Shown here in pieces: positions 1 to 6,479 of a stretch of 8,063 bases of DNA. Source of the stretch: a candidate division WOR-1 bacterium RIFOXYB2_FULL_48_7 (GTDB lineage: Bacteria > Margulisbacteria > WOR-1 > O2-12-FULL-45-9 > XYB2-FULL-48-7). The stretch covers positions 5,110 to 13,172 of the forward strand of contig MEUF01000056.1 in NCBI GenBank assembly GCA_001771615.1, read 5' to 3'. Position 1 is the first letter of the stretch. Each line of letters begins with the position of its first letter. Made by a program: the position numbers and the translations under genes. Below the pieces are notes generated by a model, which was given only the letters and a program-made list of their open reading frames with translations, searched no databases and had not been told where the DNA came from.

Positions 1-368
1 AGCAGGTAGCAGAAAAAGGGGAATCGTATTTTCTTTCCGGCAAGGGGACGGACTTGGGTTGTGTGCTTTTAGTCCCTGAAGATTCCGGGATCAAAAACCC
101 TTCTTTGCTGGAGGTAGAGATCAAAGGGAAAGTAAACCGCTTGCAGCCCTGGACCAGGCTGCGGGTTGAGGTCTTTGACCGAAAAAACCTGGACTTGCCC
201 GCCACCTCTTTTGAAGACGATTACCTGATGGAAGAAATCTCTGCCGACCTATTTAAGCCAATGTCTTTTCCAATCCTTGGTATTGTCAAAAACCCCTATA
301 AGGTTCAGTTTATGGTGGTTGGCCCGTCGGAAACGCAATTAGAGCTCAAAAACGTCCATCTCCGATAG
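1..368 (+). CDS. C-terminal part of a beta-rich, probably carbohydrate-binding protein (5' end outside window)
   Basis: The reading frame is open from base 3 to the TAG at 366-368, giving 121 visible residues with no convincing start. A TTG at 54 is in frame, but the coding-like sequence continues upstream of it (QVAEKGESYFLSGKGTD), so the gene very probably begins before the window. The visible part alternates short hydrophobic beta-strands with polar loops and ends in a strand pair (VQFMVVGP, then LELKNVHLR). This is typical of galactose-binding or jelly-roll modules, where the last strand often reads like 'leLknVhLr'. I do not recognise a specific family. It ends one base before the next gene, a GH26-type hydrolase, so it is almost certainly co-transcribed with the glycan cassette. 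A role in binding or presenting polysaccharide is inferred from fold impression and context only; any N-terminal catalytic or signal region is unseen. Confidence 0.7.
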   Translation, partial: QVAEKGESYFLSGKGTDLGCVLLVPEDSGIKNPSLLEVEIKGKVNRLQPWTRLRVEVFDRKNLDLPATSFEDDYLMEEISADLFKPMSFPILGIVKNPYKVQFMVVGPSETQLELKNVHLR

Positions 369-369
369 G

Positions 370-1323
370 ATGCCAAAAAGTGTCCTGCCATATTTTTTCT
401 TCTTATTTTTACTGGCCGGCTGTTCGAGTGTTTCAATGACATCAACTGCCTTGCCCGGCGACAACCTTGACGGTAATTTTACTGGCTGCGCGACTGGGGC
501 TTATGTTAATGGGTTGGAAAACCTGGCCAGCTTTGAAAGCTTGAGCGGCAAAAAACTGGCGGTTGTTTCAATCTATATCCACTGGCCAAATGCCTTTCCC
601 TCCAGCGAAGTCGACCAGATTTATGCCAATGGCAGCATCCCTTTGCTGACCTGGGAACCGTGGATAGCCAATCAATCAGGGACCTTGGAGTCTATCGCTG
701 CCGGAAGTTATGAGAGTTATGTGCGGGATTTTATGCAGGCGGCCAAAAATTGGCAAAAGCCGCTGTTGCTGCGCTTTGCCCACGAGATGAACGGCAACTG
801 GTATCCCTGGGATGGCTTTCACAATGGCGCGGCGGCCGGTCCGGCCGCTTATAAACGCGCCTGGCAGTATATATATAATGTTAGAGCCGACCTCCAGGCG
901 ACCAACATCAAATTGGTCTGGTGCGTAAATAATACGAATGTTCCCAGTGACAGCTGGAACAATATTGCCGCCTATTTTCCCGGAGATGATTATGTCGACT
1001 GGCTCGGAATTGACGGATATAACTGGGGGTACGACGACTGGCAAAGTTTCCACCAGGCTTTCAGCGCCGGATATGCCCAGTTGACAGCCTTGTCCAACAA
1101 ACCTTTAATGGTCGGCGAGTTTGCCGCGGCCGAACAGGGGGGGGATAAGGCGGCCTGGATAACGGCCGCGCTGGCTGATTTGGAAAACAGTTTTCCGCGG
1201 GTCAAGCTGTTTTGCTGGTTCAATATAAATAAAGAGCGCGATTGGCGGATTGACTCATCAGCCTCTGCCGCGGCTGCTTACCGCGATGCCTTGCAAAAGG
1301 CGTATTTTTCCGATAAGATATAA
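370..1323 (+). CDS. GH26-family glycoside hydrolase, predicted lipoprotein
   Basis: The 317-residue product resembles glycoside hydrolase family 26 (endo-beta-mannanases, lichenases and relatives; retaining (beta/alpha)8-barrel enzymes). The N-terminus is a short hydrophobic signal ending in a lipobox, LAGC, with Cys18 as the predicted lipidated residue, so the enzyme should be membrane-anchored outside the cytoplasm. Family landmarks are in order: WEPW near 95-98; LRFAHEMNGNWYPW at about 134-147 with candidate acid/base Glu139; DYVDWLGIDGYNWG at about 207-220; and MVGEFAAAE at about 247-255 with candidate nucleophile Glu250. The late segment CWFNINKERDWR is shared with the second GH26 gene at 3229. 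Both catalytic Glu are present, so activity is expected. The exact substrate (mannan, mixed-linkage glucan, xylan or a self-made exopolysaccharide) cannot be read from the sequence. The ATG at 370 begins one base after the preceding stop, which implies translational coupling. The gene sits directly before two sugar permease genes. Confidence 0.9.
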   Translation: MPKSVLPYFFFLFLLAGCSSVSMTSTALPGDNLDGNFTGCATGAYVNGLENLASFESLSGKKLAVVSIYIHWPNAFPSSEVDQIYANGSIPLLTWEPWIANQSGTLESIAAGSYESYVRDFMQAAKNWQKPLLLRFAHEMNGNWYPWDGFHNGAAAGPAAYKRAWQYIYNVRADLQATNIKLVWCVNNTNVPSDSWNNIAAYFPGDDYVDWLGIDGYNWGYDDWQSFHQAFSAGYAQLTALSNKPLMVGEFAAAEQGGDKAAWITAALADLENSFPRVKLFCWFNINKERDWRIDSSASAAAAYRDALQKAYFSDKI

Positions 1324-1374
1324 AGGTTGTAGTTTTTTTTCTTTTCAGGCCCATTGAGACCGGAGAAAGAGGGC

Positions 1375-2343
1375 TTGTCTGTCTTGAGCGGACAAATTAA
1401 TAAACAAAAAAAGAAACCGGTTCTTCAGCGCATAAAGCAAAACAGGATAGCTTACGTTTTCCTGTTGCCGACGCTATTAGCCATGCTTTTCCTGCATATC
1501 TTCCCGATCATGCAGGGGATTTACATGTCTTTTTTAGAGCTCAATCAATTTACCCTTTCACAATACCTGCTGGCCCCCTTTGTCGGGTTAGATAATTTTT
1601 ATAAAGTCCTGATCGATGTTAACAGCCCAATTCGTATCGGCTTGTTCGAAGCGGTGCGTAATACGGTCATCTATACCCTCTTGGTGACAGTGGGGACATT
1701 GGGGGTCGGGATGGTCGTCGCCTTGATGCTTAACCGCAAATTCTTTGGCCGGTCTTTGGTCAGAACCCTTTTCCTTTTCCCCTGGATTATTCCAACTTAT
1801 GTTACCGGCCTGCTCTGGGGGATTATGTGGTTAAAAGAAGGTGGCTTGATCAATGTCATGCTGGTTGACTGGCTGCACCTGCTGCCGTTCAAGCCTTCCT
1901 GGTTGACCGGGGCGAACACGATCTGGGCAATCATTATCCCCACTATCTGGCGCTATTGGCCGCTCTCCATGTTAATGCTCCTGGCTGGCCTGCAGACGAT
2001 ACCGGAAGAATTGTACGAGGCGGCTGATATTGACGGTGCGGGGCCATGGCGCAAGTTCTGGATGATCACCTGGCCGATGCTTCAGCCGGTCTGGTTTATT
2101 TTGATTCTCTTTGGCTTAATTTCCAACACCTATTCATTTAATATTGTTATTATGATGTTCGGTTTTGGTGCCGGTTTCCCGGGGGAATGGGGAGACCTGA
2201 TGATGACCAATATTTTCCGCAATTCATTCCAGCTCTGGAACTTTGGTACCGGGGCGGCCGCTTCTGTCTTGTTGTTGATTGTCATGGTGGCGATCGTTAA
2301 TGTCTGGTTCCGTCTGTATAAACAGGCTGAGGAGGTCCGCTAA
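1375..2343 (+). CDS. Sugar ABC transporter permease, MalF/UgpA type
   Basis: This is an inner-membrane permease subunit of a CUT1-type carbohydrate ABC importer. About six hydrophobic segments are visible (roughly residues 25-48, 94-118, 129-151, 181-205, 237-259 and 291-313, counted from TTG 1375). The diagnostic cytoplasmic EAA loop, EELYEAADIDGAGPWRKF, lies near 211-228; it docks onto the ATPase. A basic, lysine-rich N-terminus precedes the first helix. The start is uncertain. TTG at 1375 has a purine-rich site (GGAG at 1362-1365, spacing 9). TTG at 1384 is served by GAGGG at 1369-1373. A longer form from TTG 1354 (329 residues) has only a weak AGG in front. The partner permease follows at 2345, one base after the stop. 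The transported sugar is unknown; oligosaccharides released by the flanking GH26 enzymes are the natural inference. Confidence 0.92.
   Translation: MSVLSGQINKQKKKPVLQRIKQNRIAYVFLLPTLLAMLFLHIFPIMQGIYMSFLELNQFTLSQYLLAPFVGLDNFYKVLIDVNSPIRIGLFEAVRNTVIYTLLVTVGTLGVGMVVALMLNRKFFGRSLVRTLFLFPWIIPTYVTGLLWGIMWLKEGGLINVMLVDWLHLLPFKPSWLTGANTIWAIIIPTIWRYWPLSMLMLLAGLQTIPEELYEAADIDGAGPWRKFWMITWPMLQPVWFILILFGLISNTYSFNIVIMMFGFGAGFPGEWGDLMMTNIFRNSFQLWNFGTGAAASVLLLIVMVAIVNVWFRLYKQAEEVR
2330..2336 (+). promoter_or_regulatory. Strong Shine-Dalgarno site fixing a GTG start
   Basis: AGGAGGT lies inside the last codons of the upstream permease gene, 8 bases before the GTG at 2345. This near-perfect anti-SD match selects GTG 2345 over in-frame upstream starts such as ATG 2279. 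It gives a one-base gap between the two permease genes, consistent with translational coupling and equal subunit production. Confidence 0.85.
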
Positions 2344-2344
2344 G

Positions 2345-3214
2345 GTGCCTTATTATTTAAGAAAACGGTTGACCGATCTGTCGATCAATATTGTCATGCT
2401 GGTCTTTTTGTTTGTTACCTTGATGCCGATCGGCTGGATGCTTTTTTCTTCGGTCAAGAATTCCACCGATATCGCCATCGGGCGGATCGGCCTTTCCCGC
2501 AATATCGAAGGGCATACGGAAATCCACTGGGAAAATTATGTTGACCTCTGGAAAAACGTCAACTTTGGGCTGTACCTGCGTAACTCGGTGGTCATATGCG
2601 GTACTACCGTCGTCATTGCCATGACCCTCTCGACGCTGGCCGCCTATGCTTTGTCGCGGTTTAAGTTTCCCGGTTCGGACCTCTTTAGTAATGCCATCCT
2701 GGCGACGCAAATGATCCCGGCGCTGATGTACCTTATCCCGCTTTATATAATGTTCATAAAATTTACCATGCTGACCGGGCTGCCTGTCAAAGGGACTTTT
2801 TGGGGGCTAATACTAATCTATTCGGCCTTTTTTACCCCTTTCTCGATCTGGATCTTACGCGGTTTTTTTGCCGCCATACCAGTTGAGCTGGAAGAAGCGG
2901 CCAAAATTGACGGCTGCAACCAATTCCAGGTTTTCTGGAATGTCGCCCTGCCGCTGGCCATCCCCGGCATTATTGCCACCGGGATATATTTGTTCCTTAA
3001 CGCCTGGGACGAACTGATGTTTGCCTGGGTTTTGACCAATGCCGATACGATGACCATCCCGGTCGGCATCCGCTTGTTTGTCGGTAACTATCAGAACCGT
3101 TTTGACCTGATGATGGCGGCCGCAACAGTGGCGACCATCCCGGTTTGTATCATATTTTTCCTGCTTCAGCGCTACATTGTCCAGGGGCTGACCGCCGGAG
3201 CAGTTAAAGGATAG
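2345..3214 (+). CDS. Sugar ABC transporter permease, MalG/UgpE type
   Basis: This is the second inner-membrane permease subunit of the CUT1-type importer. With the GTG at 2345 the product is 289 residues, the usual MalG-family size. It opens with a short basic N-terminus and a first helix at about 13-35, then HWENYVDLW in the periplasmic loop. More helices lie at about 82-104, 114-139, 150-172, 205-228 and 257-277. The EAA loop reads ELEEAAKIDGCNQFQVFW (181-198), followed by the LP motif near 202-203. The C-terminus QRYIVQGLTAGAVKG is a classic MalG/UgpE ending. An earlier in-frame ATG at 2279 would overlap the upstream gene by 65 bases and lacks the strong ribosome site that precedes GTG 2345. 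The product should form a heterodimer with the preceding permease. No ATPase or solute-binding protein is in the window, so the complex must recruit partners encoded elsewhere. Confidence 0.94.
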   Translation: MPYYLRKRLTDLSINIVMLVFLFVTLMPIGWMLFSSVKNSTDIAIGRIGLSRNIEGHTEIHWENYVDLWKNVNFGLYLRNSVVICGTTVVIAMTLSTLAAYALSRFKFPGSDLFSNAILATQMIPALMYLIPLYIMFIKFTMLTGLPVKGTFWGLILIYSAFFTPFSIWILRGFFAAIPVELEEAAKIDGCNQFQVFWNVALPLAIPGIIATGIYLFLNAWDELMFAWVLTNADTMTIPVGIRLFVGNYQNRFDLMMAAATVATIPVCIIFFLLQRYIVQGLTAGAVKG

Positions 3215-3221
3215 AAGGGAG
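3215..3221 (+). promoter_or_regulatory. Shine-Dalgarno site for the second GH26 gene
   Basis: AAGGGAG lies 7 bases before ATG 3229, in the 14-base gap after the MalG-type permease stop. It supports that ATG as the start, which also yields a normal signal peptide. Confidence 0.7.
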
Positions 3222-3228
3222 TTAAGCA

Positions 3229-4872
3229 ATGTTAAAGAGAATTATATTAACGGCAGTTTGTTTGTCAGTGGTAGCCGGGAGCGTCATAGCAGTGGTGCCA
3301 AAAATTACCTGCGGCAGTAATAATCAGGGAGTGTTTTTGGGGGTTTTCCGTGAAGGAGCTCCGAAAAACATGAATTACATCACGCAGTTTGCCCAACAGG
3401 TCGGCAGAAAACCGGCCATGGTCATGTGGTACCAGGATTGGGCCCAGCCTTTCCCTAAAGCAGAGATAATGAATGTAATCAATTATGGCGCGGCTCCCCA
3501 TATTGTCTGGGAACCGTGGCTCTGGAGCGATAAAGAAAAAATCCACCTCAAGGATATTATTTCCGGCCAGTGGGATGGATATATCCGTTCCTGGGCCAAA
3601 GGGGTCAAAGAGGTTGGCTCACCGGTTTTTTTACGGGTCGCCCATGAATTTAACATTGATGGCTATCCTTGGGGTTTAGTCAACAACGACCGCGATGCGC
3701 AACTATATATCAAGGCCTTCCGTCATGTGGTGGATATTTTCCGGTCCGAAGGGGCCAGTAACGCCAAATTTGTCTGGGCGCCAATGAACTATTCCTTCCC
3801 CAACGAAGGCTGGAATAACTGGGAAGCGGCTTATCCTGGCAATGATTATGTTGATTGGATCGGTTTTGACGGTTACAACTGGGGGACAACCCAAAGCTGG
3901 AGCGATTGGCAGGTTTTTACGATCTTATTCCGTGAACAGGTCCGCCGGGCCAGCCAGCTCTGGCCAAGAAAGCCGATCATGGTGGCCGAATTTGCCAGTG
4001 CTGAAAAGGGTGGGGACAAAGCGGCCTGGATCAGGGAAATTCCCGATTATTTGAAAACCAGCATGCGTGATATCGACTGTTTGATCTGGTTTGATTTGAA
4101 AAAAGAGACTGATTGGCGGGTTAATTCCAGCGCCAAAGCACTGGCCGCTTTCAAAGATATAATGAAAGATCCGATTTTCCAAAGCTCTGGACAGGCCTTG
4201 GGCTCTTTTGTGAAGGTGCCGATCAAGGAGAGAAAATTGACCGCCATCGCCAATAAGGCTGCCGGCGACATTAAGATCGACGGTAATTTGGGCGACTGGA
4301 ATACCGCTAATCCTTTGGTGATGGATGATTGCGCCTTTTTTAAGGAAGGGACAAACTGGCAAGGGCCAAGCGACCTGTCCGGAACGATTTATTTTAATTA
4401 TGACAGTAAGTATTTTTACCTGGCGGCCAAAGTCAACGACATTATCCCGCTGGTCAACAAAAAAGAACGGCAGGATATCTGGAACGGTGATGCGGTTGAG
4501 CTGGTCATCAGTACTGATCCGGGGGCTTCGGCCAACCGGGAATCATTTGGCAGGAGCGATTACCAGATCGGTTTTGGGACCGGCGATGGCGGCGCCATTA
4601 AACCGACCATTTGGAGCTGGCAGCGGCGGCGAACTCCAAACGGGAGTGAAATTATCGTGAAAAAAGCCGATAAAGGATATATACTCGAAGCCAAAGTCCC
4701 CTGGGAGTTTTTTCCCAACGGTTTTGTCCCGGGCAGCGGCACCAGGGTAGGGTTCGATATCGCGCTTGATGACGCTGACAAGAGCGGCGAGCGGGAAAAA
4801 CAATTGATTTGGAATGGTGATTTTTACTTTTACAAGGATCCAAGTGTTTGGGGTTGGCTGCAATTTAAATAA
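3229..4872 (+). CDS. Secreted GH26-family glycoside hydrolase with C-terminal CBM9-like module
   Basis: The 547-residue product has a signal peptide (MLKRIILTAVCLSVVAGSVIA, about 1-21) with no clear lipobox, so it is probably exported to the periplasm or beyond. Residues about 33-312 form a GH26-type domain: WEPW at 94-97; LRVAHEFNIDGYPWG at about 135-149 with candidate acid/base Glu140; DYVDWIGFDGYNWG at about 206-219; and MVAEFASAEKGGDKAAW with candidate nucleophile Glu254. It is clearly paralogous to the lipoprotein at 370. A linker leads to a CBM9/DOMON-like beta-sandwich from about 345 to the end, marked by IKIDGNLGDW, WNGDAVELVIS (418-428), ILEAKVPWEFFP, VGFDIALDDAD and the terminal WGWLQF. 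CBM9 modules typically bind sugar chain ends of xylan, cellulose or soluble saccharides; the true ligand here is not known. The gene follows the permease pair by 14 bases and lies in the same operon. Confidence 0.92.
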   Translation: MLKRIILTAVCLSVVAGSVIAVVPKITCGSNNQGVFLGVFREGAPKNMNYITQFAQQVGRKPAMVMWYQDWAQPFPKAEIMNVINYGAAPHIVWEPWLWSDKEKIHLKDIISGQWDGYIRSWAKGVKEVGSPVFLRVAHEFNIDGYPWGLVNNDRDAQLYIKAFRHVVDIFRSEGASNAKFVWAPMNYSFPNEGWNNWEAAYPGNDYVDWIGFDGYNWGTTQSWSDWQVFTILFREQVRRASQLWPRKPIMVAEFASAEKGGDKAAWIREIPDYLKTSMRDIDCLIWFDLKKETDWRVNSSAKALAAFKDIMKDPIFQSSGQALGSFVKVPIKERKLTAIANKAAGDIKIDGNLGDWNTANPLVMDDCAFFKEGTNWQGPSDLSGTIYFNYDSKYFYLAAKVNDIIPLVNKKERQDIWNGDAVELVISTDPGASANRESFGRSDYQIGFGTGDGGAIKPTIWSWQRRRTPNGSEIIVKKADKGYILEAKVPWEFFPNGFVPGSGTRVGFDIALDDADKSGEREKQLIWNGDFYFYKDPSVWGWLQFK

Positions 4873-4878
4873 TTTTTC

Positions 4879-4885
4879 AGGAGGG
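4879..4885 (+). promoter_or_regulatory. Shine-Dalgarno site fixing an ATG start
   Basis: AGGAGGG lies 8 bases before the ATG at 4894. It excludes the in-frame TTG at 4885, which overlaps the site itself, and sets the downstream product at 241 residues. Confidence 0.8.
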
Positions 4886-4893
4886 TGTTGAAC

Positions 4894-5619
4894 ATGAAAA
4901 AGGTAGCATGGTTGGTTGTTTGTTTGGTGGTCGGGTCATGCCTGTTGGGTTTTACTCCCGCGACGGCCATGGGCGGGCCAGCTCCAAAAACTCCAGAGAC
5001 CAAATCCGGTCCGGCGATGATGGAAAAAATGATGTTGGTTGATGATTTTGAATCAGGGAGCCTGAAAAGCCCGCGTGAATGGTGGACCTTTGACCTGACC
5101 AAGTCAGAAATTGCCGGCAATGGCAATTATAAAGGTGGCGAGCCTCTCCCGGTAGGCAATTACTCACTGCTCTTGTCCGGGCCGGCCAAAAGTTGGTACG
5201 CCGGCGGTTGCGGGACTTATCTGGCCAAAGAAGGGGCCGATTTAAGCAAATACAATACCTTCCAAATAGATGTTTATGGTAATGGCCTTGGCTCGGGAAC
5301 AATCAAGGTTGAACTGGTGGACGATGATAACAAAAACTGGCAAGTCGAACAGGACTCCAGCAAGAATTATGCCCTGATTTACGACGATAAATATTCCTAC
5401 GAGATTAAAGTCGATTGGAGCGGCTGGAAAAGGGTTTCTGTCCCTCTGGCCGATTTTATCGATGACAACCCGCTGGTCGGGGATGATATTTGGAATCCCC
5501 AACAGACTGGCGGCTCTGGCGGCTTGCTCCAGGTGCAGTTTATCTGCATTGCTCCGTCTGACAAGGGTAAAGTCAATTTCAATATCGACAATATCTATCT
5601 GCTGACGGCTAATCAATAG
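4894..5619 (+). CDS. Secreted protein with galactose-binding-like (CBM-type) domain
   Basis: The 241-residue product has a signal peptide of about 25 residues (cleavage probably after ATA). A weak lipobox-like VGSC ends at Cys16, but the hydrophobic stretch continues past it, so ordinary signal-peptidase cleavage is favoured. A Pro/Lys/Met-rich linker (about 27-47) leads to one beta-sandwich domain. It begins with LVDDFESG (48-55) and contains YSLLLSG, DLSKYNTFQIDVYGNG (117-130), TIKVELVDDDNKNWQVE and WKRVSVPLADF. It ends VNFNIDNIYLL. This order (DDFE opening, 'dlSkYntf.idvyG' core, 'W..v.vPladF', 'IDNIyl' ending) is typical of carbohydrate-binding jelly-roll domains of the CBM11/CIA30-like type. 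No catalytic module is present. It probably binds the polysaccharide processed by the neighbouring GH26 enzymes, as a substrate-binding or wall-associated factor; the ligand is not known. It follows the GH26-CBM9 gene by 21 bases. Confidence 0.8.
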   Translation: MKKVAWLVVCLVVGSCLLGFTPATAMGGPAPKTPETKSGPAMMEKMMLVDDFESGSLKSPREWWTFDLTKSEIAGNGNYKGGEPLPVGNYSLLLSGPAKSWYAGGCGTYLAKEGADLSKYNTFQIDVYGNGLGSGTIKVELVDDDNKNWQVEQDSSKNYALIYDDKYSYEIKVDWSGWKRVSVPLADFIDDNPLVGDDIWNPQQTGGSGGLLQVQFICIAPSDKGKVNFNIDNIYLLTANQ

Positions 5620-5627
5620 GGAGGCTT

Positions 5628-6476
5628 ATGCGGCTTAAATTTTCTGCCATTGGGCTGCTGGTTATCTGGTTGGCAGGGGCGGCTATAGCTGAACAGCAAT
5701 TGTTTTTTGCCGACCTCTGGAATTCCGCCGCTTATTACGGGACCAATATTGAACGGAAAAGTTTTAATTCCATCCTGGCCCGTTTTGAGGGGAAACTTGG
5801 TATCAATGTCGTCGACCTTCCGTTGCAGGCCTATGGTGTTTATTATGGGGTGGCTGCACAATCAAATGATTACTGGGATAACGCCATTTATTACGGGGCA
5901 GGGTTGCGTTTTCGCCCGCTGGCCGGTTATGCCGGCTCCAATTGGACTGACGAATGGCTGCGCGACCTAAAAGTTTATTATGAGCCCCTGACCGCGACTT
6001 ATTTGAAAAATGCCTCTTCAGGAGAAGCCAATCCGCGTCAGGACACCCGGTACGGCCTTGACCTCTGGCATGAATGGAACCTGGATAACTATAATCCCGC
6101 CCTGCCGTGGGGAGAGATCTGGTCAAACCTGTCTTTTCGTTCGACCAATTTTGCTCAGGCCGACTTTAACTCCTACATCTTTTACTTTCAGCCAAAACTT
6201 GGCTGGCACCTTGGCCGGGGGATTGAAACCTATCTGAAGACTGATATCACCTCTTCGCCGCGCAATGATTACTGGCTCAATGTGGCCGATTACGGGGTTG
6301 GTTTGCGCTTTGAACCCTGGAGGCAAATGTACCTGAACACCGATAATTTACTGAAGAAGTTTAAAATGTTTATTGAAGTCCTGGGTGTCTCTTACCTCAA
6401 AGACCAGCCGGCTGACTCAACCAAAAATGTCACCAATGATGTCAGGTTTGGCATCGATTTTTCTTTAGGGCGCTAA
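5628..6476 (+). CDS. Predicted outer-membrane beta-barrel protein with two tandem repeats
   Basis: The 282-residue product has a signal peptide (MRLKFSAIGLLVIWLAGAAIA, about 1-21). The mature chain is rich in aromatic residues and Gly and consists of alternating amphipathic strands such as LQAYGVYYGVAA, AIYYGAGLRFRP, LKVYYEPLTATYL and RYGLDLWHEW, separated by polar turns rich in Asp, Asn and Ser. This is the pattern of an outer-membrane barrel. The mature region divides into two homologous halves (see the repeat entry), giving roughly 12 or more strands. I recall a distant likeness to C-terminal barrel domains of NfrA-type adsorption proteins but cannot test it. The start at ATG 5628 is 8 bases after the preceding stop, with AGGGAGG at 5618-5624 close in front. 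In context it may be the outer-membrane pore or anchor of the glycan cassette; this role is inferred. Confidence 0.72.
   Translation: MRLKFSAIGLLVIWLAGAAIAEQQLFFADLWNSAAYYGTNIERKSFNSILARFEGKLGINVVDLPLQAYGVYYGVAAQSNDYWDNAIYYGAGLRFRPLAGYAGSNWTDEWLRDLKVYYEPLTATYLKNASSGEANPRQDTRYGLDLWHEWNLDNYNPALPWGEIWSNLSFRSTNFAQADFNSYIFYFQPKLGWHLGRGIETYLKTDITSSPRNDYWLNVADYGVGLRFEPWRQMYLNTDNLLKKFKMFIEVLGVSYLKDQPADSTKNVTNDVRFGIDFSLGR
5706..6473 (+). repeat. Two-fold internal protein repeat in the barrel gene
   Basis: Residues 27-150 (bases 5706-6077) and 161-282 (bases 6108-6473) of the barrel protein align in register. FADLWNSAAYYGTN matches WGEIWSNLSFRSTN. FNSILARFEGKLG (46-58) matches FNSYIFYFQPKLG (180-192) with no gap. 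NDYWDNAIYYGAGLRFRP (80-97) matches NDYWLNVADYGVGLRFEP (213-230). LKVYYEPLTATYLK matches FKMFIEVLGVSYLK, and DTRYGLDL matches DVRFGIDF. The offset is a nearly constant 133-134 residues. The copies are diverged in sequence, so the duplication is old. Confidence 0.8.
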
Positions 6477-6479
6477 CAG

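Noticed and set aside
832..848. Perfect 8-base inverted repeat GCGGCCGG/CCGGCCGC around one central T
   Set aside because: It lies inside the GH26 coding sequence, encoding an Ala/Gly/Pro-rich loop; GC-rich Ala and Gly codons explain it, and no second copy or site context suggests an operator.
676..1053. Antisense open frame of 125 codons
   Set aside because: It overlaps the GH26 gene on the opposite strand, has no recognisable domain or ribosome site, and the sense frame carries clear family motifs.
1333..1346. T-rich tract in the gap before the first permease, considered as an intrinsic terminator
   Set aside because: No stable stem directly precedes it; the only nearby hairpin (1286-1303) is 30 bases upstream and is reported separately as a weak candidate.
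2279..2344. Upstream extension of the second permease to an ATG
   Set aside because: It would overlap the first permease by 65 bases, and the AGGAGGT site at 2330-2336 is correctly spaced for GTG 2345, not for ATG 2279.
3925..4362. Antisense open frame of 145 codons
   Set aside because: It lies entirely within the GH26-CBM9 gene, whose motifs are intact throughout; the reverse frame shows no family features.
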